Assembly (NCBI GenBank): GCA_963696025.1
Contig: CAVOII010000014.1
Location: 310,001-374,000, forward strand
Length of the DNA: 64,000 nucleotides
DNA from: JABCYV01 sp963696025
GTDB taxonomy: Bacteria; Acidobacteriota; Terriglobia; Terriglobales; Acidobacteriaceae
Reading direction: 5' to 3'
Shown: positions 34,491-43,125 of the stretch, one piece after another
How the letters are laid out: the number at the start of each line of letters is the position of its first letter
Position numbering within the stretch: the first letter of the stretch is position 1
Translations under genes and position numbers: made by a program
The notes under the pieces: generated by a model
The model's input: only the letters and a program-made list of their open reading frames with translations
What the model was told of the DNA's origin: nothing
Database searches by the model: none

Positions 34491-35918
34491 TTCAGGCAGG
34501 GTGAAGTTCACCGTGATCTGGGTCTCAAAATCCCTAAGCTGGCCGTTTTGCCGGTAAGGTTTGAACCGCCACTGCCGAACCGCATCCACGGCGGCGGTGG
34601 CCAATTGCTTGTCACCGCTGATGATGGTCAACTTCCGAATTGCACCATCTTTTCCGACCAATGCTTTGAGAACTACCGGACCCTCAACGTGTTGCTGTCT
34701 GGCTGCCTCGGGGTAATCGGGCTCAACTCGCAGGCTGAGGTGCGCCCACGCGGTCTCGCTTGAAACCGAAACTGGTTCACCAGCAGGAAGTGCGCTTTTG
34801 GTCGCCTCTCGCGTTTCATCGGAACGCAAGCCGGCCAGTTCAGTCCCGGGGTTTTGTAATTTCTTTGCCGGCATTGTGTAGATGAGTCTGCCGTTTTCGT
34901 ATACGGTCAATCCGCTCGGGGACGACGCAGCCCTTGCAGACTTGCTCGGAGCCAGAGTAGTGGACGGCACTGCGCTGTCAACTGCTTCTCTCTCGCCCGA
35001 GAGCAGACTGGAAGCCGCGGAGCGATCCGTGCTCGCTTGTGGAATGCTCACTGCTTCTTGCTCGACAGGAGTCGCTGGCGCTGGTTCTCGATCAAGGCTT
35101 GCGGTCCGCTGCCGTCCAACTCGTCCCACCATCCAACCCAGTAGCAAAGCCAGCGTTACAACGATTGTGATCAGAATCGCCGTCCAATAATCTCGCCGAT
35201 GGACGCTGATACTGGGCCGCTCCGGCCCGCCGAAGAGAATTCCGGGCGAAGCGAAATCCGCCGCAGGCTGCGCTACACGGACTCTAGCCGCTAAAGATTT
35301 GATCTCGGCCGGAGGCGCTGGCTTGGCTTCAGCCCGACGTATGTTCTCCACGATCCGGCGGGAAAGGCCTTGCAGGACCCGAATATCGCGTTCGCCGAAG
35401 GCCGCGGGCTCCGTCGAAAAGATCTCGAAGACACCCAGCAGCTCCTGTTCATGCAAAACCGGAACTACCAGGATGGAGCGCACGTTGAGGGCGCGACAGG
35501 CGGCGGCATCCACTCGCGGATCAGCTTCCGTGTCGTCACAGCGCTGCGCTTCTCTGCTCCGAAAGCAGGCACCGGAAAGGCCTGAGCGGGTGTTCAGACG
35601 GACGCCGAGGCCTGGAGCATTGACTCCCGTAGTAGCCCGACAGACCATCTCACGGTCACGGGCCAGGGCGATCGCGGCACCGGTCGCAGTCGTCGCCAAG
35701 CACGCCTGTTCGACGACTTCATTCAGCAAGAGATCCAGGGCCAGATCGGCGGACAAGGCTCCCCCGCCGTGAGACGCCAGGGTAGCGGCAAGCTCTGCCA
35801 AGTAAAGCCCAGACTCGTCGTCCAGCCACTCTGGCCCACGGCCGCTCGAAGGCCCTGACGGACCACCGGCCCTGGAGGACGGGGACGAATCAGGCCGCAA
35901 CATTGGTTGAGGAGACAC
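34479..35918 (-). CDS. GAF-domain protein fused to a TonB-like C-terminal domain
   Basis: About 479 residues from a GTG at 35918 with AAAGGG upstream; the ATG at 35903 is an alternative. A cytoplasmic GAF domain covers about residues 60-190 (ALDLLLNEVVEQACLATTAT, ALNVRSILVVPVLHEQELLG, VFEIFS). One membrane helix follows near residue 255 (YWTAILITIVVTLALLLGWM). A Ser/Pro-rich periplasmic linker leads to a TonB C-terminal domain: PDYPEAARQQHVEGPVVLKA, VDAVRQWRFKPYRQNGQ. A sensor joined to a TonB-like energy transducer is odd; ExbB/ExbD are not near. Confidence 0.8.
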   Translation of the reverse strand: MSPQPMLRPDSSPSSRAGGPSGPSSGRGPEWLDDESGLYLAELAATLASHGGGALSADLALDLLLNEVVEQACLATTATGAAIALARDREMVCRATTGVNAPGLGVRLNTRSGLSGACFRSREAQRCDDTEADPRVDAAACRALNVRSILVVPVLHEQELLGVFEIFSTEPAAFGERDIRVLQGLSRRIVENIRRAEAKPAPPAEIKSLAARVRVAQPAADFASPGILFGGPERPSISVHRRDYWTAILITIVVTLALLLGWMVGRVGRQRTASLDREPAPATPVEQEAVSIPQASTDRSAASSLLSGEREAVDSAVPSTTLAPSKSARAASSPSGLTVYENGRLIYTMPAKKLQNPGTELAGLRSDETREATKSALPAGEPVSVSSETAWAHLSLRVEPDYPEAARQQHVEGPVVLKALVGKDGAIRKLTIISGDKQLATAAVDAVRQWRFKPYRQNGQLRDFETQITVNFTLPEDGR

Positions 35919-36121
35919 TAGTAACCCTTTGCAATCAGAGGGTTGTCGCTTACCGTCGCCGGGGCAGTGGCGGCCCACGAAAATAAACTACGGCACTAGT
36001 TCTTTTAGAGTAAGTGAGCGGAGTTTCCCCCGAAACGCGCCGCTTGTCAACAGAAATGGACGAGTCGAATGGTCCTGGATGTTGCACCAACGGGCTCATC
36101 ATGATGTTATTACCCGGTCTT

Positions 36122-37369
36122 ATGACCCCATTCGAAATGGCGGTCCCTCCCGGTGCGACTTCAAGCACTCCGCTCTCCCGCTCCGACCAGTGGCATGCCG
36201 TCACCGCCAGCTTTCTGGGATGGACGCTGGACGCCTTTGACTTCTTTGTGATCGTGTTCTTGATCGACACGCTGGCAATCCAGTTTCACGTCCCCAAGAG
36301 CGCCATCGTCGCGACCATTGGCTACACGCTGGCCATGCGGCCGGTGGGCGCCGTGGTTTTTGGCCTGCTCGCGGACCGCTATGGGCGCCGGAAGCTGCTG
36401 ATGGCGAATGTGGTGTTCTTCTCCGTCGTCGAACTTTTGTGCGGATTTGCACCCAATTACACGGTATTTCTGCTCTTGCGGACGATTTACGGTGTCGGCA
36501 TGGGGGGCGAATGGGGAGTGGGCGCTTCTTTGGCCATGGAGAGCGCGCCGGCGAAATGGCGAGGCATTTTGTCCGGCGTAGTGCAGAGCGGATACTCCAT
36601 TGGCTACCTGTTAGCGGCCGTGGCGGCACGTTTTGTTCAACCGGCGTGGGGATGGCGCGCGATGTTCTGGGTGGGTGGCGTACCCGCACTGCTGGCTTTT
36701 TACATTCGATCCAAAGTCCGCGAGTCGGAAGCGTGGCAGCAGCATCGCGCACCAACCGTCGCGGCAATTTTGCGCACCGCAAGCGCTCACTTAAAGACAT
36801 TTTCTTACCTGGTCTTGCTGATGACGCTCATGATGTTTCTTTCGCACGGCACTCAGGATCTGTATCCCGATTTTCTGAAATCAGCGCGGGGATTCTCGCC
36901 GGCCGTGGTCTCCTACATTGCAATTCTGTTCAATATCGGCGCTGTGCTGGGTGCGATTACGTTCGGGCATCTTTCAGAAAGACTGGGACGACGTCGCAGC
37001 ATGATTGCCGCGTTGGCCGTTTCTCTCGCGGTCATTCCCGCCTGGGCATTCGGCGGGTCCTTGGCTGTGCTGGCAGTGGGCGCATTCCTGATGCAGGTGG
37101 GCGTGCAAGGTGCCTGGGGAATCATTCCCGCGCACCTCAACGAGCTCTCTCCTGACGCAGCGCGGGGACTGATGCCCGGTTTTGCTTACCAGCTCGGCAT
37201 TCTGTTTGCCGCCGGGACGAATACGATCGAGTACGCACTGCGCGATCGGCTCGGCTACCCTTGGGCTCTGGCCGCATTCGAGATCATAAACATTGTGTTG
37301 CTCATGACCGCGGTGGGCTTGGGTTCGGAACAGAAGGGAAAAAGTTTTTTGCGGCCGCAAGCGCCTTAA
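36122..37369 (+). CDS. MFS transporter, sugar/carboxylate (SHS/lactate-like) family
   Basis: About 415 residues from the ATG at 36122 (in-frame starts exist as far as 36014, and 36137 is also possible). Twelve membrane segments. The MFS loop 2-3 motif is GLLADRYGRRKLLMAN and its repeat is GHLSERLGRRRSM. The opening DQWHAVTASFLGWTLDAFDF and later GVGMGGEWGVGASLAMES are typical for lactate/aromatic-acid type proton symporters (JEN1/ShiA-like). Substrate cannot be settled. Divergent from the GAF-TonB gene. Confidence 0.82.
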   Translation: MTPFEMAVPPGATSSTPLSRSDQWHAVTASFLGWTLDAFDFFVIVFLIDTLAIQFHVPKSAIVATIGYTLAMRPVGAVVFGLLADRYGRRKLLMANVVFFSVVELLCGFAPNYTVFLLLRTIYGVGMGGEWGVGASLAMESAPAKWRGILSGVVQSGYSIGYLLAAVAARFVQPAWGWRAMFWVGGVPALLAFYIRSKVRESEAWQQHRAPTVAAILRTASAHLKTFSYLVLLMTLMMFLSHGTQDLYPDFLKSARGFSPAVVSYIAILFNIGAVLGAITFGHLSERLGRRRSMIAALAVSLAVIPAWAFGGSLAVLAVGAFLMQVGVQGAWGIIPAHLNELSPDAARGLMPGFAYQLGILFAAGTNTIEYALRDRLGYPWALAAFEIINIVLLMTAVGLGSEQKGKSFLRPQAP

Positions 37370-37482
37370 GAATCCAGCTCCTGGTTACTAGTTCTGAGTT
37401 CTCAATCCCCATTCCCGTTTTGCAATTTCACCCACGCATTACATTTGTCATCTCCCTCCGGACGCGCAAAAGCTGTTAAAGT

Positions 37483-38913
37483 ATGGCTCGGAGCCTTGGA
37501 ATGCAGGTCGCGGTAGTCGGATCAGGATACGTGGGACTGGTGGCGGGGGCATGCCTTGCCGACCTGGGTCACGACGTTATCCTGGTGGACATTGACCATG
37601 ACAAGCTTGCGGCATTGCAATCCGGCCAGGTTCCAATTCACGAGAAGTTTCTGCCGGAGTTGTTGCAACGCCATCGCGGAAGCCGGTTGAAGTTCTCCGA
37701 TGACATACAGAAGACGGCCCGGGCCTGCGAGGTGATCTTCATCGCCGTTGGCACGCCTCCCACGGAGCAGGGAGAAGCGGACCTTTCCTACGTGGAGTCG
37801 GTGGCGCGAAGCATTTCCGGCGCTATCAACGATTACAAAGTGGTGGTGGAAAAGAGTACGGTCCCGGTCTATACCAGCGATTGGATTCGTAAGATTATCT
37901 TGCGCAACGCCGTCCCTCCTGATTCATTTGATGTCGCTTCCAACCCCGAGTTTCTGCGCGAAGGGACGGCAGTTACCGACTTCCTATATCCCGACCGGAT
38001 CGTGCTCGGCGCCGACAGCGAACGCTGCGCAGCCGTTCTGCGTAAGGTCTACGCGCCACTCACCGATGGCGGCTACTATCGGCGACCCGATGCAATTCCG
38101 CGACCCGATCGGACGCAGATTCCGCCTCCTCTGATTATTACCAGTGCGAAGAGCGCAGAATTGATCAAGCATGCTTCCAACGCATTCCTGGCGATGAAGA
38201 TTTCATTCATCAACGCCGTGGCCTCGATCTGCGAGTCGGTAGGGGGGAACGTGCAGCAGGTCTGCCAGGGAATTGGGACTGACACCCGCATCGGACCACG
38301 TTTTCTGAATCCTGGCATTGGGTACGGCGGTTCGTGTTTCCCCAAGGACCTGATGGCATTTCGTTCTGTTGCTCGAGAGTGCGGGTACGAGTTCCGCCTG
38401 CTCGATGAAGTCATGCGCATCAATGAAGATCAGCGGCAACGTTTCCTGCGCAAAGTGCGGAGCGCGCTATGGACGCTGCGTGGGAAGCGGCTGGGAGTGT
38501 TGGGCCTGGCTTTCAAAGGCGGAACCGACGATATCCGCGAATCGCCAGCGATTCTCCTTGTGCAAGCTTTGTTGCAGGAAGGGTGTCAGATCGCCGCCTA
38601 TGATCCTGCCGCGGTCGGACGAGCTCGCGAAGTTCTGCAATCGAAGGTGGAATTCGTGGGCAGTGCGTACGACGCGGCGCGCGACGCGGATGCTCTCCTG
38701 ATCTTGACCGAGTGGGAAGAGTTTTCCGCTCTAGACCTCGAACGCCTGCACACGCAGTTGAAGTATCCGATTGTGATCGATGGCCGCAATCTTTACAATC
38801 CCGAGACCATGGCGGCGCACGGATTCACCTATTACAGCGTCGGCCGACCAGCCGCCGCGCCGGAACCGCGCTCGGCCGCGGCCACGGCTCCCTCGAGGAA
38901 AATCAAGAAATGA
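37483..38913 (+). CDS. ugd: UDP-glucose 6-dehydrogenase
   Basis: 476 residues. NAD-binding VVGSGYVGLVAGACLADLGH at the N-terminus, EFLREGTAVTDF (substrate loop), catalytic Cys in GYGGSCFPKD (near residue 285) and the C-terminal GLAFKGGTDDIRESPA. It oxidises UDP-glucose twice to UDP-glucuronate. About 30 residues of Pro/Ala/Arg-rich tail are additional. The stop overlaps the start of the next gene (ATGA), whose product uses UDP-glucuronate. Confidence 0.93.
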   Translation: MARSLGMQVAVVGSGYVGLVAGACLADLGHDVILVDIDHDKLAALQSGQVPIHEKFLPELLQRHRGSRLKFSDDIQKTARACEVIFIAVGTPPTEQGEADLSYVESVARSISGAINDYKVVVEKSTVPVYTSDWIRKIILRNAVPPDSFDVASNPEFLREGTAVTDFLYPDRIVLGADSERCAAVLRKVYAPLTDGGYYRRPDAIPRPDRTQIPPPLIITSAKSAELIKHASNAFLAMKISFINAVASICESVGGNVQQVCQGIGTDTRIGPRFLNPGIGYGGSCFPKDLMAFRSVARECGYEFRLLDEVMRINEDQRQRFLRKVRSALWTLRGKRLGVLGLAFKGGTDDIRESPAILLVQALLQEGCQIAAYDPAAVGRAREVLQSKVEFVGSAYDAARDADALLILTEWEEFSALDLERLHTQLKYPIVIDGRNLYNPETMAAHGFTYYSVGRPAAAPEPRSAAATAPSRKIKK

Positions 38914-39875
38914 CCGATCGGCGACGCGCCCTGGTGACCGGCGGAGCCGGATTCCTGGGCTCGCACTTGTGCGATGCCTTGTTGGCTGAAGGCTACGCGG
39001 TTATCGCGGTCGATAATTTACTCACCGGAAGACCATCCAACTTCAACCATTTGCGCAATGAGCCTCGCTTCGAATTCCGGCAGCTCGATATCAACCAACC
39101 TTTTGACTGCGGCGAGGTGCATTACGTATTTCACTTCGCTTGCCCGGCCAGCCCAGTAGATTATATGGCGCACGGGATTGCTACCATGAAAGTGGGTTCG
39201 CTGGGCACCTTTCACGCGCTGGATGTGGCGCGGAAATACAACGCGAAATATCTAGTCTCCTCCACTTCTGAGTGCTACGGAGATCCGCTGGAGCATCCGC
39301 AGAAGGAAACTTATTGGGGCCACGTGAATCCCGTTGGACCGCGTTCGGTTTACGACGAGGCCAAGCGTTTCACTGAGGCCGCAACCATGGCCTATCATCG
39401 CAGCCACAAAGTAGACACCCGCATCGCGCGTATCTTTAACACTTACGGGCCGCGCATGCAGCTGCATGATGGTCGCGTGATCCCTAATTTTATGAAACAG
39501 GCACTTCGAGGCGAAGACTTGACTGTCTACGGCGATGGCAGCCAGACTCGCAGTTTTTGCTATGTAAGCGACGAAATTGAAGGCTTGCTATGTTTGGCAA
39601 AATCGTCGGAACATCTTCCGGTTAACGTGGGGAATCCGACTGAGTTCACCATTCTGGAATGCGCGAAGCGCGTGCTGGCTGTCACCGAATCCAAGAGCAA
39701 AATACGATATGAGCCATTGCCTCAAGATGATCCAAAGCAGCGGCGGCCGGACATCACTAAGGCCCGAACTCTGCTGGGATGGGAACCTAAGATTGATCTG
39801 GAGACCGGGCTGCGGCTGTCGCTCGATTATTTCCGGAAAGCGGCAGAAGAAACGACAACTTCAGTGCAACACTAA
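38910..39875 (+). CDS. uxs: UDP-glucuronate decarboxylase (UDP-xylose synthase-like) SDR enzyme
   Basis: About 321 residues from the ATG at 38910, which overlaps the ugd stop. A longer reading from 38712 is inside ugd and rejected. Motifs: GGAGFLGSHLCDALL (NAD), ACPASPVDYMAHGI, the catalytic S-x-Y-x3-K as SVYDEAKRF, NTYGPRMQLHDGRVIPNF and YGDGSQTRSFCYVSD. These are the signatures of Uxs, which makes UDP-xylose from UDP-glucuronate. The gene pair ugd-uxs gives a two-step route from UDP-glucose to UDP-xylose for exopolysaccharide or other glycans. Confidence 0.88.
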   Translation: MTDRRRALVTGGAGFLGSHLCDALLAEGYAVIAVDNLLTGRPSNFNHLRNEPRFEFRQLDINQPFDCGEVHYVFHFACPASPVDYMAHGIATMKVGSLGTFHALDVARKYNAKYLVSSTSECYGDPLEHPQKETYWGHVNPVGPRSVYDEAKRFTEAATMAYHRSHKVDTRIARIFNTYGPRMQLHDGRVIPNFMKQALRGEDLTVYGDGSQTRSFCYVSDEIEGLLCLAKSSEHLPVNVGNPTEFTILECAKRVLAVTESKSKIRYEPLPQDDPKQRRPDITKARTLLGWEPKIDLETGLRLSLDYFRKAAEETTTSVQH

Positions 39876-39883
39876 TGCGTTGG

Positions 39884-40960
39884 TTACGCCTCTACCTGAC
39901 AAGCAATCAGCTGTTGAACCTGCTCCCGCTCATTGGGGCTCTTCAAACTGAATTCCACCCCCATACCAAAACCCGGATGCACCGTTTGTACCGTCCCTGA
40001 CACTTGCACCTTCATTTCCAGCGTGCGGACCACGATCTGGACTGTGGTGCCGGTCGCAAACGGCGCCGGCGTCTCCACGTAACAACCACCAGTGCTGATA
40101 TCGCTCAGCGTACAGCGGTGAGGAACTTTCTCTCCTGCACGATAAATGTCAGCGCCCAGTCGGCAGGCATAACGAGATTTCTCTCTGCGGTTAGAGGAGG
40201 AAGCGGACAGCAAACCAAATCCGGCATTGGCTCGTGTCGCGGGCTGCTGCGAAACTGGCGGCAGGCAGGGCTCAACTTTCACTTGTTGGGACAAGGTGGT
40301 CTTGATCCACTGGCTTAGTATGCGGCGGGACGCCTGTGGCACATCAGCAAAACGGATGCCGACGCGGCCGCTAGCGTCCTGCCAGACCACCTCGCCAGAG
40401 AGCCGAACCTTGGGCGCGTTTCCCGGTAAGGTGAACTGAAAATACACCTTGCAACGAGGCGGCAGTTTGCGCTCCGATTGCAGCGCGAGGCCGTCTTCAC
40501 TCAAGCTTAGCAAGACAGCAGCGACATCCTCGCTGTCGGCGTAGGAAATGGAAGCTTGCGCATGCAAGGAAACCCGCTCCTTGCCGCGCTTTTCTCGCCG
40601 CATCAGGCTTCGGGCTGCTCGCAGACTACTGCCCACCCGCTCCGCGGTGACTGGTTTGTACAAAACGAAGTTGGCGCCTTTGGCAAAAACGTCGCGTACT
40701 TGATCTCGTGTGTCAACGATCCCGAGGATGAGCGAGCTTTTGTTAATAGGATTGGAGCGCGCGCCGGAGATCAATTCAAGCGCTGCCTGCTGATCCTGAC
40801 AATCGACCAGAATCGCGTCAAAAGGTTGTGTGCGCACACGTGGTGCAGCCACCTGCGCATCCCCACAGTACTCTGCCCCGATGTTCAACTCCGAAAGAAG
40901 TTGGCCAAGCACCTGAATTGCTTTTGCGTCGGCACACACTACAAGCGATGTAAGCGCCAT
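39884..40960 (-). CDS. Receiver-like protein with two PilZ domains
   Basis: 358 residues. Residues 1-120 have a response-regulator fold with FDAILVDCQD as the phosphorylation-site strand, but several acidic-pocket residues are not evident, so it may be a pseudo-receiver. PilZ domain 1 (about 122-225) begins RREKRGKERVSLHA and has LSEDGLAL; PilZ domain 2 (about 255-355) has RREKSRYACRLGADIYR and LSDISTGGCYVE, a full R-x3-R and D-x-S-x2-G signature for c-di-GMP. Domain 1 has a weaker set. It may connect second-messenger signals to the pili encoded on either side. Convergent with uxs, 8 bp apart. Confidence 0.82.
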   Translation of the reverse strand: MALTSLVVCADAKAIQVLGQLLSELNIGAEYCGDAQVAAPRVRTQPFDAILVDCQDQQAALELISGARSNPINKSSLILGIVDTRDQVRDVFAKGANFVLYKPVTAERVGSSLRAARSLMRREKRGKERVSLHAQASISYADSEDVAAVLLSLSEDGLALQSERKLPPRCKVYFQFTLPGNAPKVRLSGEVVWQDASGRVGIRFADVPQASRRILSQWIKTTLSQQVKVEPCLPPVSQQPATRANAGFGLLSASSSNRREKSRYACRLGADIYRAGEKVPHRCTLSDISTGGCYVETPAPFATGTTVQIVVRTLEMKVQVSGTVQTVHPGFGMGVEFSLKSPNEREQVQQLIACQVEA

Positions 40961-41153
40961 ACTCGCAGCATGTTAGGTCTCCGAGTAAGCTGCGACAAGT
41001 TACCACAGTCATCTCTGGTGAAATTGCCCGCAATGATCGAGAGTGACTTTCGTCATCTGGAGTTCAAACTAGCAACGAGATATGGTTGGGTTTGCTGGGT
41101 TACCAGCGGATTCGCATGAGCAAAATCCTGATCGTCGTCGTAAGGAATTAGGC

Positions 41154-41582
41154 ATGACGTCACGAGCTGGCAACTCGATTATCGCGGCGGGGGCGTTGGC
41201 GGTGTTTTTCGGAATTTGTATCCTTCCCGCTGCTCTGGGCGAGCATCGCGACTCCGCTTTGTTGGATTTGGGTGCGTGCCTTTTGTCGCTAGGCACGTTC
41301 TTGGCTGCCACGGGCATCTACTGCAAAGCCCGAGCGCTGCAATTCAAAGTCGCAGCCGGCGCACCGGAGGGCGAAAGCAAGTCTTCGAGCCGGCGATCTC
41401 GTGGCGGTTGTGAGCTGTGTGCCAGCGAGACCCCTGTGATTCAGTGCCGTGCGCACCAACTTCAGTTGTGCCCAACATGCTTAGTGGAGCACTATGACTC
41501 GCGCTCATGCGCCTATGTGCCTGCCTCGCGTAAGCCGGCGAACAAGTCCGGCAAAAGTATGGCCGCGAAACGCGGCGCTTGA
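41154..41582 (+). CDS. Small membrane protein with B-box-like zinc finger
   Basis: About 142 residues from the ATG at 41154 (AAGGAA upstream). Two membrane spans are predicted (IIAAGALAVFFGICILPAAL and ALLDLGACLLSLGTFLAATG). The cytoplasmic tail has CELCASE...CRAH--QLCPTCLVEHYDSRSC, a Cys/His spacing like a B-box or cross-brace zinc finger. Function unknown. Confidence 0.65.
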   Translation: MTSRAGNSIIAAGALAVFFGICILPAALGEHRDSALLDLGACLLSLGTFLAATGIYCKARALQFKVAAGAPEGESKSSSRRSRGGCELCASETPVIQCRAHQLQLCPTCLVEHYDSRSCAYVPASRKPANKSGKSMAAKRGA

Positions 41583-41893
41583 GAGTTCGCCTGAAGAATT
41601 GGCATAAGGGCGGAGCGAGCTTCGCCAACCGCCAAAGTGACCAGAGTTATAGCCCTCGATTACGTTACTTAGGTCCAACCCTGCAATCTCCTACTTTAGT
41701 ACTTTGACGCTCCGTCACCCTGTCCTTACGATGAGCATTGATGCGGGCAGGTCGCAGGCCCGCCGATGATAGTTCCTCCCTCTAATCTGCGGCAGGGACG
41801 CCAACCTCACCCCCGTAATGGCGGCAGAGCGGAGTTCCATTGACCCCTTTTTATCAACTCGATGCCGGTAGAAGTTCTCCCGAGAAAGGGTAC
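41583..41893. other. Upstream region of the minor pilin operon
   Basis: About 310 bp. I looked for sigma-54 elements and for a c-di-GMP riboswitch and found no convincing match. AAAGGG at 41884 serves the first minor pilin gene. Confidence 0.4.
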
Positions 41894-42508
41894 ATGCTAA
41901 ACGGAGAGCAACGCGGTTTCACTTTGATCGAGATGATGATCGCTCTGAGCATTTCTTTTATCATTAGCGCCTTCGCGATCATCAGCATCCAGGGAGCCCT
42001 GAAGGACGCGCGTGTAACCACAGCGTACAACCTTACGCTGGAGACATTGCGGAATACCAGACAGCTAGCCATCGACGACCGCAAGGCGTACTTCGTGACC
42101 TTCGCGCTGCCGCAGACGATGCAGGTATGGCGGCAGGATCAGGGCACCCCAGCTTTGCCACCCCCTGTGCTGATCAATACATATCAACTGCCATTCGACG
42201 TCAATTTCGACACCGAGCCAGGAATCCCCACCACAGCGACGACCACGCCTGATGGTTTCGGTACTGCTATCTCGCCACTTGATCTCGATCAGGGAAATGG
42301 TGGCGGAGGCACGACCGTCTACTTCGAGCCGAACGGCGGAGGCTATGACCAGGCGGGCAACATCAACAATGGTGTCATCTACATGGCACATCCGGGTGAT
42401 CTTTATACTTCGCGCGCCATCACGCTGTACGGTTTAACTGGACGCCTGCACGGGTGGCGACTCTACAAAAATGCGACCTCTGGGACATCACAATGGCAGC
42501 CAAACTGA
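41894..42508 (+). CDS. Minor pilin FimT/GspH-like
   Basis: About 204 residues from the ATG at 41894, with GAGAAAGGG upstream; an in-frame ATG at 41840 has none. Prepilin signal MLNGEQRGFTLIEMMIALSI with cleavage after Gly and Glu5. The domain behind (TLETLRNTRQLAIDDRKAYF) fits GspH/FimT. First gene of four minor pilin genes; its last 16 bases overlap the next gene. Confidence 0.82.
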   Translation: MLNGEQRGFTLIEMMIALSISFIISAFAIISIQGALKDARVTTAYNLTLETLRNTRQLAIDDRKAYFVTFALPQTMQVWRQDQGTPALPPPVLINTYQLPFDVNFDTEPGIPTTATTTPDGFGTAISPLDLDQGNGGGGTTVYFEPNGGGYDQAGNINNGVIYMAHPGDLYTSRAITLYGLTGRLHGWRLYKNATSGTSQWQPN

Positions 42509-43110
42509 TAGTGGCAAATAGATTTCGATGCAGTTCGGTGAGTCGAACGGCCGAGCAAGGCTTCACCTTGATCGAGGTGATGATTTCGGCTGTAGTCCTG
42601 ACCGTGGGTCTCGTCTCCATGCTGGCCGTATTTGGCTTATCGTTGGCCTCCACTCAGACTGCTCAGGAAGACATGATTGCCAAGCAATTGGCATCGCAGA
42701 CGCTGGAGAGCATCTTTACAGCACGCGACACTGCACAGATCCCGTGGAGTCAAATCCAGAACGTGGCGAACGGCGGCATCTTTGTAGATGGCTTCAATCA
42801 GATCTTGGATCCGGGACCGGATGGCTTGGAGGGCACGGCGGACGATTTAAATGCCAACCCACTTTGTCCGGGACCCAGCAAGTGTCTGATCAGCCCCGGG
42901 CCGGATGGCATTCTTGGAACAGCTGATGACGTTTACTGGCCGCTTAATAACTACACGCGACAAATCCTGATTTCCCCCCTGAACGACGCTAGCGGGAACC
43001 AATATTCCTCTCTTCGCTCGGTCACGATCACGGTGCAGTACAACGCGAGTACAGGCACGAAAGCGCCAAAGACTTACGTGATGACTGCTTACATTTCGCA
43101 ATACCGGTAG
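42493..43110 (+). CDS. Minor pilin PilV-like
   Basis: About 205 residues from the ATG at 42493. Prepilin motif EQGFTLIEVMISAVVLTVG after a leader of about 25 residues. The central part contains two loops of the form PGPDGxxGTADD (LDPGPDGLEGTADD and SPGPDGILGTADD), rich in Asp as in calcium-binding loops. PilV helps to prime pilus assembly at the tip. Confidence 0.82.
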   Translation: MAAKLIVANRFRCSSVSRTAEQGFTLIEVMISAVVLTVGLVSMLAVFGLSLASTQTAQEDMIAKQLASQTLESIFTARDTAQIPWSQIQNVANGGIFVDGFNQILDPGPDGLEGTADDLNANPLCPGPSKCLISPGPDGILGTADDVYWPLNNYTRQILISPLNDASGNQYSSLRSVTITVQYNASTGTKAPKTYVMTAYISQYR

Positions 43111-43125
43111 AGACTAAGGGTGAAT

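Noticed and set aside
38712..38909. N-terminal extension of the UDP-glucuronate decarboxylase
   Set aside because: It lies inside ugd in another frame and has no family similarity; the ATGA overlap at 38910 is the natural start.
41583..41893. c-di-GMP riboswitch or sigma-54 promoter before the minor pilins
   Set aside because: Looked for the GEMM core words and for the GG-N10-GC pattern; no convincing match.
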